Of a stretch of DNA of 64,000 nt, positions 52,331-63,151 are shown in pieces. The position numbers and the translations under genes were made by a program. Source of the DNA: Terebella lapidaria. Its lineage: Eukaryota; Annelida; Polychaeta; Terebellida; Terebellidae. Where the stretch lies: NCBI GenBank assembly GCA_949152475.1, contig OX424560.1, forward strand, positions 25,607,106 to 25,671,105, in the 5' to 3' direction. How positions within the stretch are numbered: the stretch's first letter is position 1; each line of letters starts with the position of its first letter. The notes under the pieces are model-generated. The model worked only from the letters and a program-made list of their open reading frames with translations. It was not told the origin of the DNA and made no database searches.

Positions 52331-55300
52331 GAAGGGAGACAATATTACTTTGACTCAGCAAGTCGCCACGGAAGAAGTCCCGAAGCTGCCCCGAGAACCA
52401 GCGACAGCTGCTCAATGACCGTCTCTAATAACACACAGTTGACCCGCAAAAGACTGTAGGAGAAAAATCGGCTCCTAGAACCGTTATACTACTGTTCTAA
52501 ACTTAGATATTGATTTGAATAATATCCAATTTTGCAATATCAACGGATACATAGTTTTGATGATATGTTTGGTGTCAAGTAAGGAAGATTTATTTTGTTG
52601 TCTTTGCATATTGAGGGCAAAATTCGTCCTTGATGTATGTATGAAACTAATCGGTTAGTATTTTGTTTCTTTGTTTGTCATTCAAATCATTGATTAGGCA
52701 TTTTACCATACAACTTCAACCACAGGCCTTCAGACAAAGCAAACTTATCAACACCTGGAAGTGACATCATCAACCCCCCCCCCCCCCCTCCCCCGCCCAT
52801 TTCTAGAATTTTGTTTCTTTGTTTGTCATTCAAATCATTGATTAGGCATTTTACCATACAACTTCAACCACAGGCCTTCAGACAAAGCAAACTTATCAAC
52901 ACCTGGAAGTGACATCATCAACCCCCCCCCCTCCCCCGCCCATTTCTAGAATTTCACTCTTGCAATGAAGCAACATTGACAAATGGTACAAATTGAATGT
53001 CATTTTTGCAACTGGATTGTCTTGGGGATGCACTGGAGTAACGTGTCTGGAACACACTTCGAGCATTGCATTTGTGCAATTGCAGTATAATTATCACGTT
53101 GCTATTATGTTTCCCTCCATATCCCACATGTAAACGTGGCTGGTTTAAGCTGTCTGGCTGGCTTGTGGCAGATACCCTCTTCTGTAATTACTTAGCGGAA
53201 AATTGGGAAGAACACTGGCAGCTTTCAACTGAATTACATGTTCACCGTATATACATATGGCCTGCATGAACTAAGGGTGATGACCTCAATTTTCACCCAT
53301 AATTTCCACCCAGTTTGCCAGGTAATTGAGGTGCCGGTGGCAAATCGTTCCTCATAATTATGATGATACCTTGTTATCACTAGTTTTTCTGGGGAATATC
53401 CTGGGTGATCAATGCAATAATTATTCACCTAATATGGTATTCTTCTTTGGCTGGGATGCAGTTATTGCGCCTACAAAAGTATTTATTTTGCTATTACATC
53501 AGCGTGGGAGAAGGTGTTGAACCCAGTCCCTATGACCAGTCCCTATGACCGATATCCACGCAGAAGGTTCTTGATGGAAAACGGCTTAAGAGTTGTCCTG
53601 GACTTCAGTCAATTCCAATCAAAGTGCTTTTCCCACGGTTTGTTGTGATGGAATGTCTGAGGATCATTCATCTAGATAATTAGGGAGAACTCCACTTGAG
53701 TATCTGCCTTCTATTGTTATGGTGTTGTTGACATGGAGAAGCCGAAGATCTAAACATTAGAATTGTTGCACGTGGCCTTGGCTGATGATCAGGAGAAATC
53801 AAATCACGTTTTTAGTGAGTGTTTCGCCGACATTCCTACGAACAGAGACTATATGTGAAGACATAAGCGGGGCAAGACTAGCCACATAGGGCAGACCACA
53901 TTACGGTCTTCATTACGGAATTTGTCTGAAAAACGTGGTGTCACGATGGTGCTGTATTCTGTGGCCTTTGGGCTTTCGTCTGTCTTGTCTCGCTCTCTAC
54001 TCGTCTCTGTGTTTTTTACAAGATTTATCGTGGTGGTATGACGCATGAAAATTTCAATCCCTTTCGGCAAAATAGCCAGTGATACGTATACATTACATGT
54101 TATCTGGACAATATCTAGTCAGGGGAGGTTTCGTGAGACGACTTGTCACCGAGTCCAGTGTCATATTAGATTACTCTTGTATGTATATTCATGAGAGGGC
54201 GAGGGATTACAGAAAAGAGATACATGTCAACTGGGGAAAGTATTCATGGCTGGTCGAGGCAAGAAAAAATCTCGTTATTAAGGGGAGGGTCGGGGTAACA
54301 GAGGCGTATTCTGAAAGATCTATTACATGTCTGCAACAGATAATAAAAATTTCGGTGTGAATTGCTATCTAGAGGGGACTGGTCAGCGGCTAATAGCGAC
54401 TCAGCCACTCACTCCATATTAGCGGGCATCCTGCTGACTTCTCAGGAAGCCACGCAGCCGTTTCGCCAAACACAGTCCTCCACCCTATCGTCCCTCCAAA
54501 GAACCAAATGAAAACAAGACATGCTCGTGTTCGTCTACGACAACTTTCGAGAGCTCCCGCTGCTGGAAATTATGCCCCGTTGCTTTGATCTTTCGGTTGT
54601 CGCCATCGACAAGGGACCTTGGCTGCCAGAGTTGACTCCGCTGATAGCGGCTCCTACAAAAGTACGATTTCTTCCATCCTCCAGTCGTTCGCCCGGACTC
54701 AAGTGTGATTGTTAAAGCTCGGCAACCGTGGAGGGCTTATCGAACGCGAGCTCTTCATATTCGACTGAGCCGCTTTACTATTTGCGCTAGCGCAACACTT
54801 GGTGGAGAAGTCCGGATTATGAGCAAGTCGCCGGGTCATGTCATAAAGCCGAGAAGGTCGTCAAGTCGAGCTGTTAGTTTGGACATCGGGGTTATTGAGC
54901 ACTCGGGAGCGATAACATTACCGTTATCTAAGGAAACAGAGTCAGAGGAGAAGGCACCGGTGGGGGTGGGGATGATGATGATGAAAATAATTACAGGTTT
55001 CGTTGAAGGAGGCTTACCATATTGCAAGTTGAAATTGAACGCGAGAAACTTGAACACGGTTTTTTTTCTTTCAAGATCGCACTTCGTAATTAACACCGCA
55101 AACAATTCATTAACGAGAACCCGCACTGGAATTGATAGTGATATTTACACGTTATGTACTCAGTAAATGCGAATAATGAGTATGTACGGAAATAACGTGT
55201 GACTCGTCGCTTTCAAAGTTATGTTTTTGGCCCTGAGTGCTTTATTGTAAACAGGACTTGCTCGAAGCTGGAGAACAATCCCTGGCCTGCCTAGGCAATG

Positions 55301-56250
55301 AAGGATTTTCTGGTGAACGCTCTTTTCATGATGGGGCTAATTGAGAAATTTACGAGTGCATTCTAGTCAAATTGCACGAAATTGAGATTCATTCCGCCGC
55401 TGGAAGCACATCAGTTTATTCATGATTCAAACTATCTATTGGCGATATGTCCCTTGTGTACGCGCCAAGTGGACTACACACTAACGCGTATCTTTCTTTA
55501 ATGTCGTAATATCAAGAATGCATGAAAATACATCACTCTACGGTTGATATTACAAATGAACATATGTCCAAAACATTTACTATCAGTTTGCAGCTTCGGG
55601 AAAACAGCAGGCGCAGATATTATCGATTTTGTCTAGTTTTAATCGATTGTGAATAAATCACACAATAATCATTAATTATCACATGTGTTACACGGTTATA
55701 ATTGTGAAACAGAACGGTCCACTACCGTGTGTCTGTTTTGCTATAATTACTGTATGGTATTCTACCATACACTATTTATCATAATTTTCAGGCACTTTGT
55801 AATTAGATGTGAACTTTCACAGTAACATATTTTATTGATGATAATCACCATAATTACCTACAATTCCATATTTTGATAGCATGAACTGATGTACATGTAA
55901 GACTGATACCCAAACGAATAATTTGTTTTGCACTCATCCTTCAATATATAAAAACTCATATCCGCTATCCCCGATGCACACTTCTCGGACATGATGTTGC
56001 ATGTATTATTTTTCCTTTATGGCGATGTTGTACAAAACATGTCCCAATTGCATATTTTGATATTATTTTAATACGCGTATGGTCTAGGTATGGGCCGTTA
56101 TGATTTTCAATATTTATTTGCTCATACGAATGAGAAACTCTACTTTATACATTATAAACTTTGTATTGTAATTACAATTCTTTGCATAATTCGTATAAAA
56201 TGAACTTGAATTGATTGTTCTGAGAAAAATCCAAAATGCTTGAAATCATT
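52331..56250 (+). repeat. Array unit U12, last recognisable unit
   Basis: Blocks B (52690), C (52980), D (53180), E (53490), F (53560), I (53890), J (54190), K (54327), M (54530), N (54690), O (54790), P (55000), Q (55070), R (55270), S (55500), T (55585) and U (55700-56100) are present, with H deleted. Similarity to the beta spacer fades near 56250. Then comes about 330 bp without clear features before the transposon. Confidence 0.8.
52661..52951 (+). repeat. 148-bp tandem duplication with unequal C runs
   Basis: TTTTGTTTCTTTG recurs at 52661 and 52809. The two copies differ mainly in the cytosine run (about 15 in the first, about 9 in the second). Confidence 0.9.
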
Positions 56251-56586
56251 CGTTACCGATAAAGTTGAACAAACGCAGAAGAAGGGATATTTGATACCTG
56301 CATAAATGTCCATGAACAGAGACTGATTCACATAATACAATCTTGAATAACAATGTACAATTTTTGCTGGTCTATTGTGGATCATGGATACATCTATTTT
56401 ATAAATCATTGTCCAGAAACGTTGGTGCAAATGAATGGAGAAAAAAACATAATGGACGGTATCCGCTGTCTCTTTTTATGATAATGTTGCATCACTGGAA
56501 TTCAATCATTATGCATCCAAAATTTCCGATTGTTGTTCCAAGATGTACATCATCACGATACCGTTATGACGTATGCGAGGGTAACT
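56251..56586. other. Flank between the array and the transposon, nothing recognised
   Basis: This stretch is A/T-rich with no repeat block match that I can defend and no credible coding sequence. An open frame from 56343 runs in frame into the transposase start, but it crosses the terminal repeat and has no domain of its own. Confidence 0.5.
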
Positions 56587-56643
56587 ATACTCTCTATTCA
56601 CGTCTCGCGCGATCACGCACCAAAACGAGGCTTGGTACGCAAA
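56587..56643 (+). repeat. Left terminal inverted repeat of the transposon
   Basis: Aligned without gaps to the reverse complement of 63152-63208. The outer 15 bp (ATACTCTSTATTCAC) differ at one base. The middle 15 bp are unrelated. The inner 27 bp, containing GAGGCTTGGTACGCAAA, differ at one base. The transposase ATG is 17 bp further in. Confidence 0.9.
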
Positions 56644-56660
56644 CTGACGAGACGGCAGCG

Positions 56661-58729
56661 ATGGCAGCACACCACTGCTGTGTTCCCTGCTGCACGAACG
56701 ATTCTCGCTACGATGTTGATAAAAAGTTGAGTTTTCATCGACTTCCACACGATAAAAATCAACGGAAGGCTTGGATTGTGAAAATTCGCCGGGACTTAGG
56801 GAAAAACTTCAAGGTATTTTATGAATTTTCAGCGTCGATTGATTTGTTTACTGAGCGAAAATAGGGGTTCTGTATCATACATCAGTCACACAGTCAAACA
56901 CAGTGCTTGATATACAGTATTGTAGTTTTGCAGTGTGGTCGATCAAAAAATTATTGATTATCGTGATTCGTTACGGTAATATAAATTGACATAATTTGTG
57001 TAAGACCTCGACTTAGCTAGTATTTGTCAAAATTATGTATAATTTTAATTTAGAATCTACGACAAATACTCATATAACAAATCAGCATGATCAGTAGTAC
57101 ACGTATAATCTCGGTTCAAAGATTTTCAGTCATTCACTTGACTCATTCATGAATTTCTTCAGGTATCTGCGGCAACCCGTGTATGTTCAGCTCACTTTCG
57201 CGCAGAAGACTTCCTCAAAACTCTGACAGGCCTGACACGATTGAAACCTGGAGTGGTGCCTTCTGTGTTTGACTGGACGAAAGTCCCGCCTAAACGTGCT
57301 GGTCGACAGAGACGCAGGTAAATAACTGGGTAATGTGAAAAAATGGCATACACAGTGATTCCTAGGTTATGCATACTATATAAACATGATAAAGTTGGTA
57401 TTAAATAGTATGCATAACCTAACTATTTAAAGTTGGTATTAAAACTACCGGTATTTGACATTTAACATGTTTATGATTGCACTCAAAAGTAGTTTACTAA
57501 TAGTTTATGTATTTATGTATGCACATATTGAGTAAGACTAAAAAGTTACATTTTGCTTCAACATGCAATGTTAACTTCTTGTCAGGCTAGCAAGTGAGGA
57601 GCCAGGGAGTTCCTGTGATCCACCTAGTGGGGATGATTCCACAGACATGACTGTGGATGGAGTAGAGTGTCACCGTCCTGTGGCATCAAATGATCATGAT
57701 TACACATCCAAGCCATTGTCAGCAGAAGAACAGCTACAAGCTGCGCAGGAAGAAATCGCCAGACTTGAGGCTAGGGTCATGGAATTGAAGCGAGACAAGT
57801 TCTTCCTGGAGCGTTTTTCTTCTGATCCACAATCTATCAGCTTCTATACTGGCTTCAAGGACTATGAGACACTGAAATGTGTATTCACGGCCCTGCAACC
57901 AACGGCAACAACTATGATTCGGTGGACTCAAATGCAGAGACATTCCTCAAATAGGGACAATGTTAAAATATGTCTATTCAGTGATTCATGTTTACCTCTT
58001 ATCGATCAGTTTTTCATGTTCTTGTGTAGAGTGAGACAGGGTTTCCCTGAGAAAGATTTGTCTGTTAGATTTGGTTTATCTCAGGCTTCAGTTAGTAGAT
58101 TGTTGATTACCTGGGCCAATTATTTGTACTTTATGTTGGGAAGTTTGGAGATCTGGCCTTCTCGAAGTATTGTTGATAAACATATGCCAGAATGTTTCCG
58201 TAAGACCTATCCGAGGACAAGAGTTATCATAGATTGTACAGAAGTCAAGGTACAGACTCCAAGTTCTAAGGTGTTGAACTCAGAAATTTACTCAAGCTAC
58301 AAGAGTCACACCACCTTCAAAGGACTGGTTGGAATAACACCATGTGGTGTCGTGTCATTTGTGAGTACTCTTTATACAGGTGCAATTTCAGACAAGGAGA
58401 TCACTTCTAAATCTGGGATGTTGGACTTAATTGAACCAGAAGATCAAGTCATGGCAGACAAAGGCTTTCTCATACAGGACTTACTGGATGCTAAAAAGGC
58501 CTCCTTAGTCATCCCACCCTTCTTGGGGAAGAAAGGAAAGTTCAGTGCCAGTGAAGTTTCCCAGACTCATGAGATTGCCAGGCTACGGATACACGTGGAG
58601 CGAGCCATCAGGAGGATCAAAGAGTATCACATGTTTGACGGAGTTGTTCCGCTCTCCCTGGCTGCATCTATCAATCAGATCTGGACTGTATGTTCTATCC
58701 TGACCAATTTCCGTGGACCTCTATTTTAG
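56661..58729 (+). CDS. THAP zinc-finger DDE transposase, 3 exons, 483 aa
   Basis: Exons are 56661-56813, 57163-57317 and 57586-58729, all with GT-AG introns and consistent phases (0, then 2). The N-terminus is a THAP domain (residues 1-90): Cys6, Cys11, Cys59 and His62 bind zinc, with the usual Pro29, Trp38 and the closing VVPSVF. THAP domains bind DNA and would recognise the transposon ends. A coiled coil follows (about 148-180), then a helix-turn-helix (about 248-278, RQGFPEKDLSVRFGLSQASV) and a DDE_Tnp_4 catalytic core. Likely catalytic residues are Asp319 (IIDCTE), Asp394 (MADKGF) and Glu441 (HVERAIRRIK). The start at 56661 is chosen because the zinc pair follows at once and upstream sequence belongs to the terminal repeat. 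No frameshift or stop is seen. A poly(A) signal candidate is at 59834. Confidence 0.88.
57363..57421. repeat. 17-bp perfect inverted repeat in transposase intron 2
   Basis: TAGGTTATGCATACTAT at 57363-57379 is the reverse complement of 57405-57421, with a 25-nt loop. It lies wholly within intron 2. Confidence 0.8.
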
Positions 58730-59724
58730 TCTGCTGTATGATAGCCTGTATTTGACATGTATGACCAGTACCTAAAACCACACCCACATGTAACTGTGAA
58801 CCTTGTGTGTAGTGATAGTGATGGTACATGTGGCAGATTGTAAACTTTACTTGGGGTAACACTAGTAGATGATTAGTGTTGGCGTTGTCAATTAATGTCA
58901 GCAAAAAATAACATATCAACCTGCTTGTGTGTGGCTAGTGAGCAAATATTCATTGATATGTACACCTATCACTAAGTTATCATTTCCCAGATTATCTCTG
59001 ATTTTTCACTATGCTATAATTTCTCTGTAATTCTCTGTGTTTTAGTGAAACCTGACAATAAGGTTTATTGCGAGGGCTAAGAATATGACAATTTTTTTCA
59101 TGTCTATAAATTACCATTAATTGTATATAAAATGTAAAGATACATGTATGTGTAATTCTGACAAGATTGAAAGTGTAAATTTTTGTCATTTTCAGAAAAA
59201 AAATACCAGGGACTATTTTTTGGTCTTTAAATCTTAACAATTGTATTCCGAATTGTGTTAGTATCAAATTTCACCATGTTCATCTGGACAGGCAAGAGTA
59301 ATTTTGAAGTTTTATAGAGGAGCTTACCATGCTATTTTAACAGAACTGTACTAGTATTGTTATAATAATACCTAGTTATTTGTTTACAACTTTCCATGCA
59401 ACTCATATTCCAACGGTTCAACCTGTAAGTACTAAGAGACTTTGAGACAACATCTGAATCCTGTATCACGTTTATTCATTTCTTGTCTTGTCAAATCAGT
59501 GCAAAATATCATCCCAGTACAATTTCATGCATACCTAGAGACACCTGGTGTGCCCGAAAACCTGATGTCAAGCCAATATCGTGTGAGACTTCTGTGACCC
59601 ACTACATTGCTATATTTACATGTTGTACTAGTATATTAAATCAGACAAATAAGACTCTCTGGTATACACATGGATTTTTCACGAATACACACACACCAAG
59701 AGTTTACATGTACCCGTTAGGTTC

Positions 59725-59730
59725 TTTATT
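59725..59730 (-). terminator. Candidate poly(A) signal of the nuclease gene
   Basis: TTTATT on the plus strand reads AATAAA on the minus strand, about 260 bp past the nuclease stop. A second candidate is at 59471-59476. Confidence 0.4.
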
Positions 59731-59833
59731 GGAACATATGTATATTCAATTGAGTGTTGTCATAATTATATCTTCATTGATGCACACAAACCAATCTCAT
59801 ATTTTTGCATTCATGTCAGTATTGTGGAAATTC

Positions 59834-59839
59834 AATAAA
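59834..59839 (+). terminator. Candidate poly(A) signal of the transposase gene
   Basis: AATAAA lies about 1.1 kb after the transposase stop and about 150 bp before the stop of the convergent gene. It is the first exact AATAAA I noticed on the plus strand after the stop codon. Confidence 0.4.
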
Positions 59840-59990
59840 GAAATTAATTTAATTAAATCAGTAGTTGTTAATTTTGCCGCACAGTTACACTGGAGAACAT
59901 CATCATGAAAACATTCAGAACCAGTCTCATTTCTGCATTTTCTGGAAGTATTAACTAGTGCAATTTGATTTTCAACATGAATACGTTCAC

Positions 59991-62900
59991 TTAAACTTTA
60001 CAGAATTCTGGAAGATAGTACTGGAAGTAAAAGGAATCTAGGGCAGTTTTCATTTCCACCCAAAAATCGTTATCATAAACGATACGTTCTAAATGATAAT
60101 CATTTCGGCATTTAACCAAAAAGTCACACCACTCCATCCCAGTCAAGGCCATCTGACCCATCACTTGATGGTAATAATCATGAGTGTTTTTCAGCTTGTA
60201 GCTTCCAGTGCTTGTTTTCTTCAGGTACGGGCAATCTGCAAATATGTCCTTGTCAGGGCACTTGATTTCGAGGAGGCCGTGTGGGTTGTCTGCGTTTGGT
60301 TGGAGGACCTTCCTGTCGGGCGATGTTCCAAGGTGTGGGGCTGAAGGGTTGATGACAAATCCACACATATACACGTTGTTGCCAGTGATGTCCGCGTAGA
60401 GTTTTGCTGCCTCAGGCTCATGACTGATGCCATACTTCATGGCAGCTGTTTGAATGTTTTTGCCAGACAACAGCCTTCTGGCCAGAGTTACGTGGTCTTT
60501 CTGTCGGACAACAATTTGCTTGAATACAGAGGATGTCAGGCGGTTTTTGCGAACATCATGCCACGTTTTGTTCATGCTTTGATCTCGCGTGGTGATCTCA
60601 ATGTCTTCAGCCTGCTCAGCACTCAGATGCAGGCCATAAAAAACTTCCTGTTCTGCCTGGGACAGCACACGGTGATAGCTGGATGTTTGACGTGGGAGTC
60701 CAAAAGCTGGGAATGATGGGTGACCTAGATGGAGGATGATATCGCCAGTCCTCTGCTCGAGCCTCTGCTGGTATGACAGTACTGATCCATATGGCACTAG
60801 GCCAAACTTGCTTGATACCGACGGAGGATCCGGAGACATCGGTAGCACCTTGAGGATCTGGGCATCACTCTTGATGGCTGCCAGTTGCTCCACTAGTGAT
60901 GTGGTGAATGCTGCACTTGGTACAGGCGTTGGCACTGGACAGTAGACGTTTGGAAGGATGCCCTCTGCCACACGTCTTCTCTTCGTAGGCTCATGTCCAG
61001 GCTTGATCTTGTTGATTTGTAGGGAATCAACCGGCTTGTGTGAAAGTCCTTCAGTTCGCTGGGGAATGTGCCATGTCTGAGGTAGGGACGTCTTGCTCTG
61101 TATCGCAGGAACAGATTTCAGCCCAAGCTTGAGAAAGTGACAAAGCAGGTACAAGAGTCCAACACTATGGCTGCAGTGACCATCGCCTGCTTTGCACTCG
61201 CACTCCGACGACTCGATTGTCACAGGGTCGGTGTTGGTCAGCGTCACCTGCAAATTACAATTAAAACAAATTTTAGTTTTGCATTGAACATGTTTTAGAT
61301 GAGGATGACAAATGAATTACATAAATAAAATGTTAAAATGTGACTTTATAGCATCTGAACTACTACATAATCACAAGTCTCATCAGATGTATACTATACA
61401 ACTAACTTTATTTAAAGTGTCTGAAACAACACATTTATCTGAAGCTTCAGGCATACTATGGACAGTTTGGACACATGCCTTGCTGATTCCCCCTTCCCCC
61501 TTGCAAAAACAACAACAACGAAACTCAGTATCTAAAATAAAACATCAACCATGTCAACAGGTTGGGGACAATTCCAAGTAAAATGAACAAATGAAAGATG
61601 GAACAGCCAACACTTATTTCAAACAACAATTCAACAAACATGAGGACAGCGTGTAGCTGTTTCACAAACCATTAACTTGTAAGGAGGATTGTTTTTTCGC
61701 ATGGAAGGATAAGCCCTTGCTCGAATTTTGGATTTGTTGTTGTCTTCCAACTTCACTTGAACTTTTGTCACAATAACCAAAAACATTTTAGAAAATTCAT
61801 GTCCAAAGTATAGTAATCAAATTTTACTTTCTTACAATTAGTAGGGAAATGTTACAAATAATGGCGTGGCTAATTCATATCGATGCACAAACATGGATTT
61901 AAATCTGAACAAATTGAAATGTGGTAATTCAGGAAATATCACTTTTGAGACTTTCAGCGCCAAATCGTATATTGAAACAATCTAACCTGTGGTCGAATAG
62001 GGCACGCCCATTCATAGTGCTAACATGAAATACAATGACACATAACATTAAAATATATACAGGGTAACACAAGAAAGCAAAAATGGTCCGCCCGAAGGGA
62101 TGACGGTACCAAATGAATAGTCATATGTATGGCTAAATTTAGTGGGCAATCCGATTTCTCTATGATAATCAATGACAATGATGATGAGTTAATCAGTGGC
62201 AGAAAATGATAAATACAAATAAAAATACTAACATACATATGACATATGATAAATACTAACATACATATGACTATTCATTTGGTACCGTCATTGACGGTAC
62301 CAAATGAATAGTCCTATGTATGGCTAACTAAATTGAACATTTGACACTAGCACATGTAGCGCTATTCACGGGCAGAGCCCTATTCAATCACAGGCTAAAA
62401 TGTTTCCAAAAGGGGATATTTCCTGCATTATGACATCACACCCATCATCAGCTGAGTGCATGATTCTCCCTGATTAGCTAATTTGAGTGACAGCTTTGTA
62501 GCATGACAAAACTGCACCATGATGTCAATGTAAACAAACAGCTGTCAAGTGACAAAGTATGGAGTTGACTTAATATTGAGGGACATACATCGTTGGAAAG
62601 AACTGAGAGGGGAAGAAAATGATACACAGTGTCACGAGTGTGTATTTCATGCATTCAAAACATGTTTTGTTCTCAAATAAGTTCACAAATCCTGACCCAC
62701 TGTGACAGGGTGTCAGGCGAAAACCGTTGTCAGCTCAGGAAGGGACCAACACCAAAGATTTTAACACATTGTGTTAAACTCTTTGCTAACACTTAACTCT
62801 GTTAATGGGCCGAACTAATTTGACACGTATATCACACCGTATGATCAAGAAAATACACTTTCGTTATGTATCTGGTGGATTATTGAAGGTATGTTGATCG

Positions 62901-63142
62901 AATCATGCGACTGACAGCTAACTGAGGGGTCGAGTATGATGTGGGCGATAAAACAGGAATTTGACACTTTACACAGCTGTACCTTCAACGTCGTGTATGT
63001 ATCCTTCTATAAAGTTTCCATAGCCCTTTTGTTGTTTCGATCGTGGTATTTTTGCAGTGTTATTTGCCCAATTGTCGACAATATTTTGCGTAATATCCGG
63101 AATATTTCGCAAACTTTTTGTCCAAGATGCGGATGCCGCCAT
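59991..63142 (-). CDS. SWIM zinc-finger / YqaJ-type (RecB/Cas4-like) nuclease, 3 exons, 502 aa
   Basis: Minus-strand exons are 63142-62983, 61761-61670 and 61247-59991, with GT-AG introns and matching phases (1, then 0). Exon 1 starts MAASASW and ends GYIHDVE. Exon 2 carries KIRARAYPSMRKNN, and together with exon 3 builds a SWIM zinc finger (Cys100, Cys102, Cys109, His111) of the kind that binds DNA or protein. The C-terminal half is a YqaJ exonuclease domain of the PD-(D/E)XK superfamily. Visible motifs are GISHEPE (Glu361/Glu363), GTSPDRK (Asp395), LEIKCP (Glu411, Lys413) and the YHQVMGQM box (Gln445). It is probably a nuclear partner of the transposase acting on DNA ends, but its role in transposition is not established. 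The start follows the right terminal repeat by 9 bp. No disabling mutation is seen. Confidence 0.85.
61762..62982 (-). other. Intron 1 of the nuclease gene, 1.2 kb
   Basis: The donor is GTACAG after GTTGAAG, and the acceptor is TTGTGACAAAAG before TTCAAGTG. The intron holds a MITE-like inverted repeat at 62101-62329 and otherwise shows no coding sequence that fits the gene. Confidence 0.7.
62101..62329. mobile_element. 190-bp MITE-like element plus a third repeat arm
   Basis: Positions 62101-62131 are the exact reverse complement of 62260-62290 (31 bp, beginning TGACGGTACCAAATG). A third copy in the first orientation starts at 62292 with one mismatch near TCCTATG. The last two arms form a long near-perfect hairpin. 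The pattern fits a MITE inserted next to, or into, an older copy. The family is unknown. Confidence 0.65.
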
Positions 63143-63151
63143 CTTTTTTTC

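Larger units (their letters stand above)
1..56250 (+). repeat. Long-period head-to-tail repeat array (macrosatellite-like), about 12 units
   Basis: The same ordered series of sequence blocks recurs through the whole stretch in the same orientation. Three easy markers are the block containing CCATGTCTGCAACAGATGAT (near 2951, 10008, 15969, 25518, 36962, 40875, 50298 and 54327, with CACATGAT variants near 43371 and 47421), the block GTTCGTACAAACNG (near 1550, 9030, 14893, 20495, 23635, 29325, 36028, 39812), and CCACCAGTTTGCAG (near 4259, 11118, 17290, 26630, 37130, 51620). The core is about 4-5 kb. No long open reading frame is conserved through it; the reading frames seen are short and occur on both strands. 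The array ends in degraded sequence just before the transposon at 56587. Its function is unknown. It may be a macrosatellite or the remains of a tandemly amplified non-autonomous element. Confidence 0.85.

Noticed and set aside
1..56250. tRNA, rRNA or snRNA genes within the repeat units
   Set aside because: I looked for tRNA B-box-like sequence and cloverleaf patterns. Phrases such as TTGAACCCGGTACC in block E do not extend to a tRNA fold.
1..56250. CRISPR array interpretation of the repeats
   Set aside because: Units are kilobases long, the genome is eukaryotic with introns, and there are no short regularly spaced repeats with unique spacers.
56343..56660. In-frame upstream extension of the transposase first exon
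   Set aside because: It crosses the terminal inverted repeat and the flank outside the element. The THAP domain begins directly at the 56661 ATG.
61248..61253. Start of the nuclease at 61253
   Set aside because: The codon there is TTG within TTTGCAG, which is a splice acceptor. The upstream exons at 61670-61761 and 62983-63142 complete the SWIM finger and N-terminus with matching phases.
61980..62030. Possible exon on the minus strand ending FDHR before GTTAGA (near 62000)
   Set aside because: Its phase does not fit exon 2, and the exon at 62983-63142 fits perfectly in phase and content.
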